This document shows positions 53,323-62,624 of a stretch of DNA of 64,000 bases, piece by piece. Below the pieces are notes generated by a model. It ran no database searches, had not been told where the DNA came from, and worked only from the letters and a program-made list of their open reading frames with translations. A program made the position numbers and the translations under genes. Source of the stretch: Paraburkholderia acidisoli (GTDB taxonomy: Bacteria > Pseudomonadota > Gammaproteobacteria > Burkholderiales > Burkholderiaceae); contig NZ_CP046913.1 in assembly GCF_009789675.1 (NCBI RefSeq), forward strand, positions 124,001-188,000. The letters run 5' to 3'. Numbering within the stretch: the first letter of the stretch is position 1; each line of letters starts with the position of its first letter.

Positions 53323-53964
53323 CGAGACGTGAGGATCGGCGCGCGCGGCGGCGCGCCTGCGTGAATTCGGGTGGCGTGGCGCGGACGCGTTCGCCGTGAT
53401 CGGGCTTGCCGTGACGGCGGCTACCGTCGCTTCCGCTGCCGCGACCCGATCTGCGCGACCCGATCTGCGTGATCCGGTCTACGCGACCCGATCGTGCCAA
53501 AGCGGGCGCCGAGGCTTGCGGCAAGCGGGCTAGCCAGCGGAGAAGTCGGCGCAATAGCCAGCGACGAAGCGACCGGCGGCGGCCGGGCGGGCCACAAGTG
53601 TAGCCCGAGGCCGCGTTGCGCCGCCGCGAGGCGCGCAGCGCACGGCGCGCGATGCGGCGCGTGCGCCTCCTGCGGCCGCCTGCTTTCTTGCGACGCTGTG
53701 TGCGCCACCGCCGGCGCAATCCCGCGGCGAAAGGCGCACGATATCGGTGCATCGCGCACGGTTGCGCGCGGTGCATGGCGTGCCCACTTGCGGCGCACGC
53801 GGCGGCTTGTCGCATCCTTTGCGATGCATGCCGGATCGCGAACGCGGGCGAGCACGGACCTTGCTTAGTCTCGCTCGTGACGCACGGTAGCAACGCAACG
53901 GCATCGATGCATCGGCATCCGCCACGGGCGAGCGCGCAGCGTTTTCCAGGCGCCAGAGGACAGC
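53323..53964. other. 642-bp spacer
   Basis: No gene supported on either strand. Holds a 14-bp tandem repeat like GCGACCCGATCTGC at 53441-53496 (four units, starts 53441, 53455, 53469, 53483). Confidence 0.4.
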
Positions 53965-55248
53965 ATGACCACAGAGCAACAGGACAGACCGGCCGCGGCC
54001 CCGCACGGCCTCGATCTCAGCGTCACTTCGGGGCTGACGCGCTATAGCGCGCAACATGGCGGGCTCACGCTCACGAGCGTGTTCCAGCCCGTCTTCAGTC
54101 TTTCGCACATGCGCGCGGTGGGCTACGAGGGGCTGCTGCGCGCGCACGACGCGCTCGACCGCAACGTCTCGGCCGCCGACGTGTTCGGCGGCGCGGCGCG
54201 CGTGGGCGAGGCGCTGCAAGTGGACCGGCTCACCCAGGCGCTGCATCTGGAGAACTTCGCGCTGCTCGGCGCGGAGCGCGAATGGCTCTTTCTCAACGTG
54301 CACCCGGGCACGCTGATCGAGTCGTACAACACGGCGGCGCTGCTCGCGAACCTGCGGCGGCTGAACATCGCGCCGCGCCGCGTGGTGCTCGAAGTGCTCG
54401 AAGAAGAGGGCACCGATCTCGAGGCGCTCGCGCACGCCATCGACGCCTTCCGGGCGCGCGGCTTTCTCGTCGCGCTCGACGACTTCGGCGCGGGCAATCT
54501 CGACATCGGCCGCGTGTGGCAGCTGAATCCCGACATCGTCAAACTCGACCGCATCATGCTGCTGCATGCGCAGCAGCGCGCCGACCGCGCCGCGACCCTG
54601 CCCGCGCTGGTCGCCTTGCTGCACGACGCGGGCAAGCTCGTGCTGATCGAAGGCGTGGAAACCGAGCACGAGGCGCAACTCGCGCTCGCCTGCAACGCCG
54701 ACTTCGTGCAAGGCCAGTTCTTCGCGCGGCCCGCGCCGGGTCTCGCCGATGCCGCCCACGCGCAGGCCGTGATCGCCGACGCCACCGAGCGTTTTCGTCA
54801 GCAGACCGAAACGCGCGAGCGCGGCACGACCAACCGGCTCGCGCCGTATCTGCGCGCGTTCGAGCGCGCGGCCGAGCGGCTTTCGGCGGGCGAACCACTC
54901 GAAGAAGTGTGCTGGAATTTTCTCGCGCTCGATCACGCGGCGCGCTGCTACCTGCTCGATGCGAACGGCCGCCAGGCGGGCCGCAACGTGGTGCTGCGCG
55001 TGGATCGCGCCGAACGCGACGCGCGCTTCCTGCCGCTCGAGGACGCGCAGGGCGCGAGCTGGCTGCGGCGCCCGTACTTTCGCGCGGCGCTCGTCGCGCC
55101 GGGGCATGCGCACGTGACGGGGCCGTATCTGTCGATCAACGAGGCGCTGCCGTGCGTGACGATCTCGATAGCCGTGCAGGTGGGCGAACGCATGGGCGTG
55201 CTATGCGGCGACGTGGACTGGCACGAGGGCGAGGAAGCGGTGGGGTGA
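53965..55248 (+). CDS. EAL-domain c-di-GMP phosphodiesterase with C-terminal CACHE-like domain
   Basis: 427 aa, no signal or membrane helix. EAL domain about 35-265: VGYEGLLRA (EGLLR form), the Asn in FLNVHPGT, LEVLEEEG, ALDDFGAG, VKLDR and LIEGVETEHE, with QGQFFARP near the end, so metal-binding and catalytic residues are present. It should hydrolyse c-di-GMP to pGpG. The C-terminal ~140 residues (CYLLDANGRQAGRNVV, RPYFRAAL, VTGPYLSINEALP) look like a cytosolic CACHE/PDC sensor. GAGGACAGC precedes the ATG. Confidence 0.9.
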   Translation: MTTEQQDRPAAAPHGLDLSVTSGLTRYSAQHGGLTLTSVFQPVFSLSHMRAVGYEGLLRAHDALDRNVSAADVFGGAARVGEALQVDRLTQALHLENFALLGAEREWLFLNVHPGTLIESYNTAALLANLRRLNIAPRRVVLEVLEEEGTDLEALAHAIDAFRARGFLVALDDFGAGNLDIGRVWQLNPDIVKLDRIMLLHAQQRADRAATLPALVALLHDAGKLVLIEGVETEHEAQLALACNADFVQGQFFARPAPGLADAAHAQAVIADATERFRQQTETRERGTTNRLAPYLRAFERAAERLSAGEPLEEVCWNFLALDHAARCYLLDANGRQAGRNVVLRVDRAERDARFLPLEDAQGASWLRRPYFRAALVAPGHAHVTGPYLSINEALPCVTISIAVQVGERMGVLCGDVDWHEGEEAVG

Positions 55249-55282
55249 GGGCGCCGGGGTTGACTCAATCTGAATGTCGATA

Positions 55283-55318
55283 AAAAGCCGCGAGTGCTGC
55301 CAGCACTCGCGGCTTTTC
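55283..55318. terminator. Bidirectional terminator between EAL and iorAB genes
   Basis: Perfect 13-bp stem GCCGCGAGTGCTG-c-CAGCACTCGCGGC flanked by A5 and T4. Confidence 0.92.
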
Positions 55319-55349
55319 ACAACGACCACGCGGACAACTTCGCGGCAAG

Positions 55350-58300
55350 CTACTTCGCCACCACCACCGGAATGCCGCGCAGCGCGCCCGCGCCCTTGAA
55401 CGAATCCAGCGCTTCCTGCACCGCCGGGCTCGTGCGCGCATCGAGCTTCAGGCGCGCGGCCAGGTCGCGTTCGCTGCGCTTCACGGCCGCCACGTTCGCG
55501 AGTTTCACGTGCCCGTAGCCGCGCACGCGCTGATGCAGATTCGCGAGCCGCGCGATGTCGTCGGCGTTTTCGGCGGTGAGGTGAGCGAACGCGCCGCGCA
55601 GCGTCGCCTCGTAGTCGTCGGCGAGCGCGCGTTCCATGCGGCGCTCCAGCGTCTTGCCGAACGGGTCGAGCCACGTGCCGCGCACGCCGCGACCCTTCTG
55701 CAACAGCCCGAACGCGCTCCAGATCCACTGGCCGAACTGCATCTTGCGCGGCTGCTGGCCGTTCTTTTCGCGTGCGACGAGCGGCGGCGCGAGGTTGAAC
55801 TTCACCGTGAAGTCGCTGCCGGCCTTGCCTTCGAACTGCGCTTCGAGCGCGGCGCGGAACGCCGGGTCGGCGTGCAGGCGCGCAACTTCGTATTCGTCCT
55901 TCACCGCGAGCAGCTTGAAGAACGTGGTGGCAACGGCGCGCGCGAGCGTTTGCTCGAGGCTTGGGTCGGCCTGACGCGCGGCGTCGGCGAGTGCGCGATA
56001 CCGCTTCACGTAGCGCGCGCCGCCATAGGCGAGCAGACGCGCTTCGCGGTCGGCGATCAACGCGTCGAGCGTTTGCGTGAGCTGGCGCGTGCTGGCTTTG
56101 GCGGCGGCATTGGCGAGCTTCGCGCGTTGCGTGTCGAGGGCTTCGAGCGCGGCCGGATCGGCGGCGGCGAGGCGGCCAATCGCGAACGCGAACAGGTTCG
56201 CCTGCACGGCCACGTTGTTCAGCTCGATGGCGCGCGTGAGCGCGGCGAGCGACACCGGCACGAGGCCGAGCTGCCACGCGAAGCCGAGCATGACGATGTT
56301 CGCGCCGATCGTGTCGCCCAGATAACGCTGCGCGAGCGCCTGCGCGTCGCAGGTCGAAAGCGGGTCTTGTGCCGACGTGTGGCCGTTGGTGGCGGCATGG
56401 CGCATCTTCGCGAGCAGCGCGTCGGCGTGCAGGTTCGCCTCGGGGTTCTGCACGAAGGTCGCGTTCGGAATCTCGTGCGTGTTCACGACGATGCGCGTGC
56501 GGTCGTGGCGCACCGTTTGCAGCGCGTCGGGGCTCGCGCCCACCACCATGTCGCAGGCGAGCAGCAGGTCGGCCTGTTGGGTATCGATGCGCACCTGGTT
56601 GAGCAGCGCGTCGGTGGCCGCGAAGCGCACGAACGACAGCACCGAGCCGCCCTTCTGCGCGAAGCCCATGAAGTCCAGCACCGAGGCGCTCTTGCCTTCC
56701 AGATGCGCGGCCATGCTGATGAGCGCGCCCACCGTCACCACGCCCGTACCGCCCACGCCCGTCACGAGAATGTCGTACGGCGCGTTATCGAGCGGCGTGG
56801 CGGGCACGGGCAGCGCGTTCACGCGCGCGGCCAGCGCCTCGGGATCGAACGCCGCGCCCGCGGCCTTCCTGATCTTGCCGCCTTCGATCGTCACGAAGCT
56901 CGGGCAGAAGCCGTTCACGCACGAGTAGTCCTTGTTGCACGACGACTGGTCGATACGGCGCTTGCGGCCGAGCTCCGTCTCCACCGGTTCCACCGAGAGG
57001 CAATTCGATTGCACGCCGCAATCGCCGCAGCCTTCGCAGACTTCCTCGTTGATGAACAGACGCTTGTCCGGGTCGGGAAACTCGCCTTTCTTGCGGCGGC
57101 GGCGCTTTTCGGCGGCGCAGGTCTGATCGTAGATGAGCACGGTCACGCCCGGCGTTTCGCGCAATTCGCGCTGCACCGTGTCGAGTTCGCTGCGATGGTG
57201 GAACGTCGTGCCCTTCGGAAACTGACCGTGATGGCCGTCGTACTTCTCGGGTTCGTCGCTCACCACGACGAAGCGCGACACGCCTTCGGCCTCCACCTGG
57301 CGCGCGATCTGCGGCACCGAGATCGTGCCGTCCACGGGCTGGCCGCCCGTCATCGCCACGGCGTCGTTGTAGAGGATCTTGTAGGTGATGTTGGCCTTCG
57401 CGGCCACGGCCTGGCGGATCGCGAGAATGCCCGAGTGGAAGTAGGTGCCGTCGCCGAGATTCTGGAACACGTGCGGCGTTTTCGTGAACATCGAATGCGA
57501 GGCCCAGTCCACGCCTTCGCCGCCCATCTGGATCAGACCCGTGGTGTCGCGCTCCATCCACGAGGCCATGAAGTGACAGCCGATGCCGGCCTGCGCGACC
57601 GAGCCCTCGGGCACTTTCGTCGAGGTGTTGTGCGGGCAGCCCGAGCAGAAGTAGGGCGTGCGCTTCACGGCGTCGGCCACGTTCGAGAGGATCTGCGGCG
57701 CGACCAGATCGACCACGCGCTCGCGGCGGTCGAGCGCGGGCTTGTGCTTCGCGAGCCACGCGGCGAACACGGGCAGAATGCGCGAGGGCCGTAGTTCGCC
57801 GAGATCGGAGAGCAGCAGCGTGCCGTCTTCCGCATGCTTGCCGACGATCGCCGGGCGCGCGCCGCTCGTACGGTTGTAGAGGTGATCCTTGATCTGCTGC
57901 TCGATCACCGGGCCTTTTTCCTCGATCACGAGCACGTTGTCGAGACCGGCCACGAACGCGTCGATACGCGACATCTCCAGCGGAAACGAGAGCCCGACCT
58001 TGTAGATGCGCACGCCCGCCGCTTCGAGATCGGCGACGGTGAGGTCGAGCCGGCGCAGCGCTTCCATCAGGTCCAGATGCGCCTTGCCGCAGGTGACGAT
58101 GCCCACGTTCGCGTGCGGGCTCGGCGCGATCCATTTGTCGATGCTGTGGGCGCGCGCGAAGTGGCGCACGGCGTCGAGCTTGGCGGCGAGACGCTGCTCG
58201 ATCGCGAGACTCGGCAGGTCGGGCCAGCGGTTATGCAGGCCGCCCGGCGGCGGCGTGAAACCCGCGGGCGCGGGCCAGTCGGTCTGGATCGCGTCGAGGT

Positions 58301-58988
58301 CGACGGTCGAACCCGACTCCACCGTTTCCGAGATCGCCTTGTAGCCGACCCACGCGCCCGAAAAGCGCGAGAGCGCCCAGCCGTACAGGCCGAATTCGAG
58401 CATGTCGGCGATATTCGACGGATTCACGACCGGCATGTGCCACGCCATCAACGCGAAGTCGCTCTGGTGCGGCATCGACGACGACACGCAGCCGTGATCG
58501 TCGCCCGCCACCACGAGCACGCCGCCATGCGCCGAGGAGCCGTACGCGTTGCCGTGCTTGAGCGCGTCGCCCGCGCGATCCACGCCCGGGCCTTTGCCGT
58601 ACCACATCGCGAACACGCCTTCGACAGTGCGCTCCGGGTCGGCTTCCACGCGCTGCGTGCCGAGCACGGCCGTGCCGCCCAGTTCCTCGTTGATGGCGGG
58701 CAGGAAGCGCACGTCGGCGGCTTCGAGCAGTTTCTTCGCCTTCCACGCCTGCTGGTCGACCATGCCGAGCGGCGAGCCGCGATAACCGCTGATGAACCCC
58801 GCCGTGTTCAGCCCGTGCGCGCGGTCGAGCGCGCGCTGCATGAGCGGCAGGCGGATCAGCGCCTGGGTGCCGGTCAGGAAGATACGGCCGCGCGTGGCGG
58901 TGAGGTTGTCGGTGAGCTTGTAGTCGGCGAGAGGGGGCGAGTCGAGCGGCGAAGCAGGCGTGTCACCGAAGGCGGGGCGCGCGGTCAT
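55350..58988 (-). CDS. Indolepyruvate:ferredoxin oxidoreductase, fused IorA-IorB
   Basis: 1212 aa. Converts aryl pyruvates (from Trp, Phe, Tyr) to aryl acetyl-CoA with a ferredoxin-like acceptor. N-terminal pyrimidine/TPP regions (GFISGYRGSPLGMVDQQ, the TPP-binding stretch with GGEGVDWASHSMF and YNDAVAMTGGQ). A cysteine-rich 4Fe-4S block EVCEGCGDCGVQSNCLSVEP, then CNKDYSCVNGFCPSF, and a gamma-type domain (ILVTGVGGTGVVTVG, MGFAQKGGSVLSFV). The fused form is standard in Proteobacteria. ATG at 58988 follows GGAGACTCCCCCC; an ATG at 59012 is less well placed. Confidence 0.94.
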   Translation of the reverse strand: MTARPAFGDTPASPLDSPPLADYKLTDNLTATRGRIFLTGTQALIRLPLMQRALDRAHGLNTAGFISGYRGSPLGMVDQQAWKAKKLLEAADVRFLPAINEELGGTAVLGTQRVEADPERTVEGVFAMWYGKGPGVDRAGDALKHGNAYGSSAHGGVLVVAGDDHGCVSSSMPHQSDFALMAWHMPVVNPSNIADMLEFGLYGWALSRFSGAWVGYKAISETVESGSTVDLDAIQTDWPAPAGFTPPPGGLHNRWPDLPSLAIEQRLAAKLDAVRHFARAHSIDKWIAPSPHANVGIVTCGKAHLDLMEALRRLDLTVADLEAAGVRIYKVGLSFPLEMSRIDAFVAGLDNVLVIEEKGPVIEQQIKDHLYNRTSGARPAIVGKHAEDGTLLLSDLGELRPSRILPVFAAWLAKHKPALDRRERVVDLVAPQILSNVADAVKRTPYFCSGCPHNTSTKVPEGSVAQAGIGCHFMASWMERDTTGLIQMGGEGVDWASHSMFTKTPHVFQNLGDGTYFHSGILAIRQAVAAKANITYKILYNDAVAMTGGQPVDGTISVPQIARQVEAEGVSRFVVVSDEPEKYDGHHGQFPKGTTFHHRSELDTVQRELRETPGVTVLIYDQTCAAEKRRRRKKGEFPDPDKRLFINEEVCEGCGDCGVQSNCLSVEPVETELGRKRRIDQSSCNKDYSCVNGFCPSFVTIEGGKIRKAAGAAFDPEALAARVNALPVPATPLDNAPYDILVTGVGGTGVVTVGALISMAAHLEGKSASVLDFMGFAQKGGSVLSFVRFAATDALLNQVRIDTQQADLLLACDMVVGASPDALQTVRHDRTRIVVNTHEIPNATFVQNPEANLHADALLAKMRHAATNGHTSAQDPLSTCDAQALAQRYLGDTIGANIVMLGFAWQLGLVPVSLAALTRAIELNNVAVQANLFAFAIGRLAAADPAALEALDTQRAKLANAAAKASTRQLTQTLDALIADREARLLAYGGARYVKRYRALADAARQADPSLEQTLARAVATTFFKLLAVKDEYEVARLHADPAFRAALEAQFEGKAGSDFTVKFNLAPPLVAREKNGQQPRKMQFGQWIWSAFGLLQKGRGVRGTWLDPFGKTLERRMERALADDYEATLRGAFAHLTAENADDIARLANLHQRVRGYGHVKLANVAAVKRSERDLAARLKLDARTSPAVQEALDSFKGAGALRGIPVVVAK

Positions 58989-59178
58989 GGGGGGAGTCTC
59001 CGTTTTGTGCATTCGCCAGGCGCTTCACTAACACCGGCGATGAAGACTCTATTTTTTCGCGCCAATGACGGAAATATTTTGCTAACTCTGCGGGTGCGCT
59101 CCCCAATTGCGCCAAATGCCGCTCATGTTTGCGGGGTTTCGAGTGAGATTTTTCGCGGCGCCCCAACCGTGGCGCGGC

Positions 59179-60231
59179 CTAGATCATCCGCGGTCCGTAG
59201 GGCTTTTTCCCGTCGAAGGGCACGACATCGTGAAAGTGCGTGTAGTCCATCGTGCTGATGCCGCCCTCGTCGCTCATCAGGTCGACGTAGCGGTAGTGCC
59301 AGTGGATGTGCTGGTCGGACCAGCTGTAGCGCGCCTGCATGGTCTGCGCCGTGGACTCGTCGGAGCCCTCGATCACCACGTGCAGCGAGGCGTTCTGGCC
59401 TGCGAGCGTCGCGGCCGTCGCGCCGAACAGCGGGCTCGATTCGTCGATCACGTGCATGAGATTCCAGCCGAGCGTGAACAGCGGATGCTGGTCGCGCACG
59501 AGCTTGAGGTCGTGAATGCGCCGCGACGAGAAGCCTTCGGGCGAGGTTTCGACGCGAATCAGGCGCAGCTTGGCGCCCGCTTCGGCGATCACGTTCTGGC
59601 GCGCGTTGGCGGCGCGCACCATCAGCGTGAGACGGCCTTCGATGGGATGCACGACCGCTTCGCGCGCGAACATGATCTTGGCGCGCGGCCGCGAGAAGCG
59701 GGCGAAGATCAGGCCCGTCGCCAACGCGATGCTCGACATGCCGACGAAGATTTCGAGCGTGGCGATCGCGTGCGCGTAGAGCGTTTGCGGATGCATGTCG
59801 CCGTAGCCGACCGTCGCGAGCGTTTCCACGCTGAAGAAGAACGCGCCGAGAAAGCCGCGCGGATACTGGTTCGCGATAGGCGCCGCGCCGATCTGGTAGA
59901 GGCACGCGAACACGCCGTTGAGCAGCAGAAAGAGCCCCGCGAGCGAGGCGAAGAACGTGGACCAGCGCATGGTGAGCGCCGAGTGGTAGAAGTCGCCCCA
60001 GGTTTGCACCGGCATGCCGTAGACGAGCACCTCGCGCGCGCCGATGCGCAGGCGGCGGCCCGGGCCGCGGCGCGCGGCGGCGGCGGTGTCGGTCGCGGGC
60101 GTTTCGGTGTTCGCGCTGGACGGCGGGCGCGGCTGCGCGCCCGGCTGCGCGCCCGGTGTCTCCACGGGCGCAAACTCGGCCTGCTGCGCCGCTTCCTGAT
60201 GGGCGAGCCGCTCCGGCGTGTCGGGCGTCAT
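59179..60231 (-). CDS. Inward-rectifier type K+ channel (KirBac)
   Basis: 350 aa. Pro/Ala-rich N-terminus, slide helix (VQTWGDFYHSALTM), TM1 (STFFASLAGLFLLLNGVFAC), pore helix and filter TVGYGD at 140-145, TM2 (AIATLEIFVGMSSIALATGL) and a cytoplasmic immunoglobulin-like IRK domain (FAREAVVHPIEGRLTLMVRA). This matches KirBac channels, gated by lipids, pH or ligands. ATG 60231 chosen because the upstream open frame looks unrelated. Confidence 0.93.
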   Translation of the reverse strand: MTPDTPERLAHQEAAQQAEFAPVETPGAQPGAQPRPPSSANTETPATDTAAAARRGPGRRLRIGAREVLVYGMPVQTWGDFYHSALTMRWSTFFASLAGLFLLLNGVFACLYQIGAAPIANQYPRGFLGAFFFSVETLATVGYGDMHPQTLYAHAIATLEIFVGMSSIALATGLIFARFSRPRAKIMFAREAVVHPIEGRLTLMVRAANARQNVIAEAGAKLRLIRVETSPEGFSSRRIHDLKLVRDQHPLFTLGWNLMHVIDESSPLFGATAATLAGQNASLHVVIEGSDESTAQTMQARYSWSDQHIHWHYRYVDLMSDEGGISTMDYTHFHDVVPFDGKKPYGPRMI

Positions 60232-60561
60232 GATGGTCCTCTGCGTTCCCTGAGGCGGAAAAGGAGAGCGTAGCAACGCCGGGGAAGCCGGACAAGCTGG
60301 CGGCGGGCCATGGCCTGCCGGCGTGAGAGGGACGTGCGCGATCGGCCCGGACGATGCCGCCTCGCCATGCACCCGGGCCGTCGCGAGGCGGCGCGCGGGA
60401 TGGTCAGCGTCGATGAAAGCCGTGGGGTGCGAGGTGAATCGAGGAAAGCCGTGCCTTCAGGGAAATCACGACATCAGGGAAAGCCGTGCCTTCAGAGAAA
60501 TCACGACATCAGGGAAAGCCGTGCCTTCAAGGAAATCACGACATCAAGGAAAGCCGTGCCT
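60232..60561. other. 330-bp spacer with a 35-bp tandem array
   Basis: No gene. Most of its second half is the repeat described at 60441-60580. Confidence 0.5.
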
Positions 60562-60580
60562 TCAAGGAAAGCCGTGCGGC
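60441..60580. repeat. 35-bp tandem repeat, about 4 copies
   Basis: Units start at 60441, 60476, 60511 and 60546 with GGAAAGCCGTGCCTTC as core and GAAATCACGACATC as second half. The two halves resemble each other, pointing to an 17/18-bp ancestor. The last copy contains the stop codon of the next minus-strand gene. Confidence 0.93.
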
Positions 60581-60807
60581 TTCGGAATGCCGGCGCCGTG
60601 CTCGATGTCGGCGATGGCCTGGCGGCGCGCGGCTTCGACGGCTTGCGCAGGTGCGTCGAAGCCCGCGTTGCCGCCGATCGTGACCCACGGCTGCACGGCC
60701 GTGTCGCGATGCGTGATCTGATATTCGGCGTCCCAGCGCGCGCCCTGCAGTTCGAGCGGATGCACGTGGATGGCGTAGACGCCGTGGAGGAAAAGCTGTT
60801 CGGCCAT
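60562..60807 (-). CDS. Small conserved hypothetical protein
   Basis: 81 aa. MAEQLFLHGVYAIHVHPLEL, QITHRDTAVQPWVTIGG, then AAPAQAVEAARRQAIADIEHG-type helix. No signal or membrane span. GGAG stands 6 nt from the ATG at 60807; an ATG at 60813 is too close to it. The last codons and the stop fall in the 35-bp repeat. The gene lies 43 bp after the similar-sized 76-aa gene, probably cotranscribed. Family not recognised. Confidence 0.7.
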   Translation of the reverse strand: MAEQLFLHGVYAIHVHPLELQGARWDAEYQITHRDTAVQPWVTIGGNAGFDAPAQAVEAARRQAIADIEHGAGIPKPHGFP

Positions 60808-60850
60808 GATCATCTCCAGCCGGTTCGCGGTCGAACCCGGGACTACCGTT

Positions 60851-61081
60851 CTACAGTTCCAGCTCGCCAAGCAGGCGATGCGCGAGCGCCTTGGCTTCCT
60901 CGAGGGCTTCTTCCGGCGTACCCGAGGCCGCTTCGACTTCGTAGAGCGCGTTCTCGAGATCCTCGCCGTCGTCGCGCGCCAGAGAGACCAGGCCCTGGTA
61001 CGTGCCCGCGTTGCCCGCGTTCATGGGACGCACCGTGGCGACGGCCGTGTAGATTCCCTTGGTGTAGGTGACGTCTTCCAT
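60851..61081 (-). CDS. Small acidic conserved hypothetical protein
   Basis: 76 aa, strongly acidic. MEDVTYTKGIYTAVATVRP, an aromatic-poor beta segment, then DLENALYEVEAASGTPEEALEEAKALAHRLL, a likely amphipathic helix. GAGGAGCTGGGT precedes the ATG. No known function. With the 81-aa neighbour it may form a two-gene unit. Confidence 0.7.
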   Translation of the reverse strand: MEDVTYTKGIYTAVATVRPMNAGNAGTYQGLVSLARDDGEDLENALYEVEAASGTPEEALEEAKALAHRLLGELEL

Positions 61082-61498
61082 ACCCAGCTCCTCGTGGAGG
61101 GAAAATCCCGCGTCGACATCAGGCTGTGTCTGACATCCATGCGGGTCGATTCCATGCTAGCACGTTGCCAGCGGCGCTGCGGGGCACGCATGTGACGGCT
61201 GCGCGGCAGCTTCGTGACGCGGCTGGCCAGCGTGTGGCGTGTGGCGCGTGGCCTCGCGGGGAGCGGGGAGCGGGAAAGCCGGGTAGGGCACGGGGCGCGC
61301 CCGAGGCGGTCGTGCGGTGGCGTACGTGTCGTACGTCTCGTACGTCTCGTACGGTGGCGGCATGGCGCGCCGCGCGCGGGAAGGCAGCCGAGGCGCAGGC
61401 CTCGATCCGCCCTCGATCGAATCGATCGACTTCAACCAGGGTTCAACCGATCCACCATCGACACGCCATCGACACACCAGTCGAACCCCGGCCGGCCC
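61082..61498. other. 417-bp spacer downstream of the fructokinase gene
   Basis: No gene. Contains a 9-bp tandem run CGTACGTCT (61321-61356, about four copies, first copy variant) and a short CATCGACAC duplication near 61455-61475. Confidence 0.5.
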
Positions 61499-62485
61499 TC
61501 AATCCGCGATCAGCGCGACGACTTCGTCGAGCGTCGGCGAATGCGCGCCCGCGCGGCGGCAGGCGGCGGCGCCCGCGGCGAGCGCGAACGCGAGATGCTG
61601 GCGCCAGTGGCGTTGCGGCGTGCTCATCAGGCTGAACAGCAGACCGCCGATCGACGCGTCGCCCGCGCCCACCGTATCGGCCACTTCCACCCGCGGCGGC
61701 GCGGCCTCGATCACCTCGTCGCCCACGTAGAGCGTGGCCGCCTGCGCGCCGCGCGTGACGAGCAGCGTGGCGGCGGGATTGAGCGCGCGCAGCGCCGCGA
61801 TCGCTTCGGCTTCCGCAAGACCCGGAAACAGCATGCGCAGGTCTTCGTCCGAAGCCTTGATGAGATCGGCGAGCGCCGCCATGCGGTGCAGGATCGGCTC
61901 GTAGCCGTGCGCCATGAGGTTGCGGTAGTTCGGATCGAAGCTGATCTTCACGCCGGCCGCGCGCAACTCGGCCGCGAGCGTCGCGAGCGTTTCGCCGAGC
62001 GGCTGGCGCACGAGGCTGATGCAGCCGAAGTGCGCCCACTTCGCGTGCGCGCGCCAGCCTTCGGGCAGCTTCGCGGGGTCGAAGGCGAGGTCCGCGCTGT
62101 TGTCGCCGATGAAGTAGTACGCGGGCGGGTGCGTCTGATGCACGATCGCGAGCAGCGGCGCGCGCTCCACGCGCTGCATGAAGCGCATGTCGAGACCGGC
62201 GGCGACGCTGGCGTTCCAGAGCTCGTCGGAGAAGTTGTCGGTGCCGAGCGCGCCCACGCAGGCCGTGGGCAGGCCGAGGCGCGCCACCGCGCGCGCGACG
62301 TTCCAGCCCGCGCCGCCCGGATGCGCGCGCCAGTGCGAATCCGTGCCTGCCTGCCCGCCCGGCACGGACGCGTGCGCGCTGCCTTCGGGCGCGGGACCGC
62401 GCACGAGGTCGGTGAGGATGTCGCCGGCCGAGATGAAGGCCGGGAAGCCGGAGGAGAAGTCCGGACCGGTGCTGCAAGTGCTCAT
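61499..62485 (-). CDS. PfkB-family carbohydrate kinase (fructokinase-like)
   Basis: 328 aa. Ribokinase/PfkB fold: FISAGDILTDLV near the start, WRAHPGGAGWNVARAVARLG (PfkB signature 1), and VEVADTVGAGDASIGGLLFS (signature 2, with catalytic Asp in GAGD). It likely phosphorylates fructose to fructose 6-phosphate with ATP. It follows the AGE-type isomerase gene with 139 bp between, so the two may serve mannose or related sugars. No transporter is visible in the window. Confidence 0.9.
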   Translation of the reverse strand: MSTCSTGPDFSSGFPAFISAGDILTDLVRGPAPEGSAHASVPGGQAGTDSHWRAHPGGAGWNVARAVARLGLPTACVGALGTDNFSDELWNASVAAGLDMRFMQRVERAPLLAIVHQTHPPAYYFIGDNSADLAFDPAKLPEGWRAHAKWAHFGCISLVRQPLGETLATLAAELRAAGVKISFDPNYRNLMAHGYEPILHRMAALADLIKASDEDLRMLFPGLAEAEAIAALRALNPAATLLVTRGAQAATLYVGDEVIEAAPPRVEVADTVGAGDASIGGLLFSLMSTPQRHWRQHLAFALAAGAAACRRAGAHSPTLDEVVALIAD

Positions 62486-62545
62486 CGTCGTGTTCCTTGT
62501 GCTTCGTTGCGGCGGAATCGGGCCGCTGTCTCGATCGTTGGAATG

Positions 62546-62620
62546 CGTATGCCGGTTGCCCGTACGCCGGTTGCCCGTACGCCGGATGCCCGTATGCCGG
62601 ATGCCCGTACGCCGGTCGCT
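62546..62620. repeat. 15-bp tandem repeat, 5 copies
   Basis: Units CGTACGCCGGTTGCC (with T/C and T/A variants) start at 62546, 62561, 62576, 62591 and 62606. Between the isomerase stop and the fructokinase start. Confidence 0.92.
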
Positions 62621-62624
62621 GGCG

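Noticed and set aside
55509..57794. 761-codon plus-strand frame inside the indolepyruvate oxidoreductase
   Set aside because: Antisense shadow with biased Arg/His/Gly composition and no family.
60441..60580. CRISPR array
   Set aside because: Units are contiguous 35-bp tandem copies without unique spacers and no cas genes are nearby.
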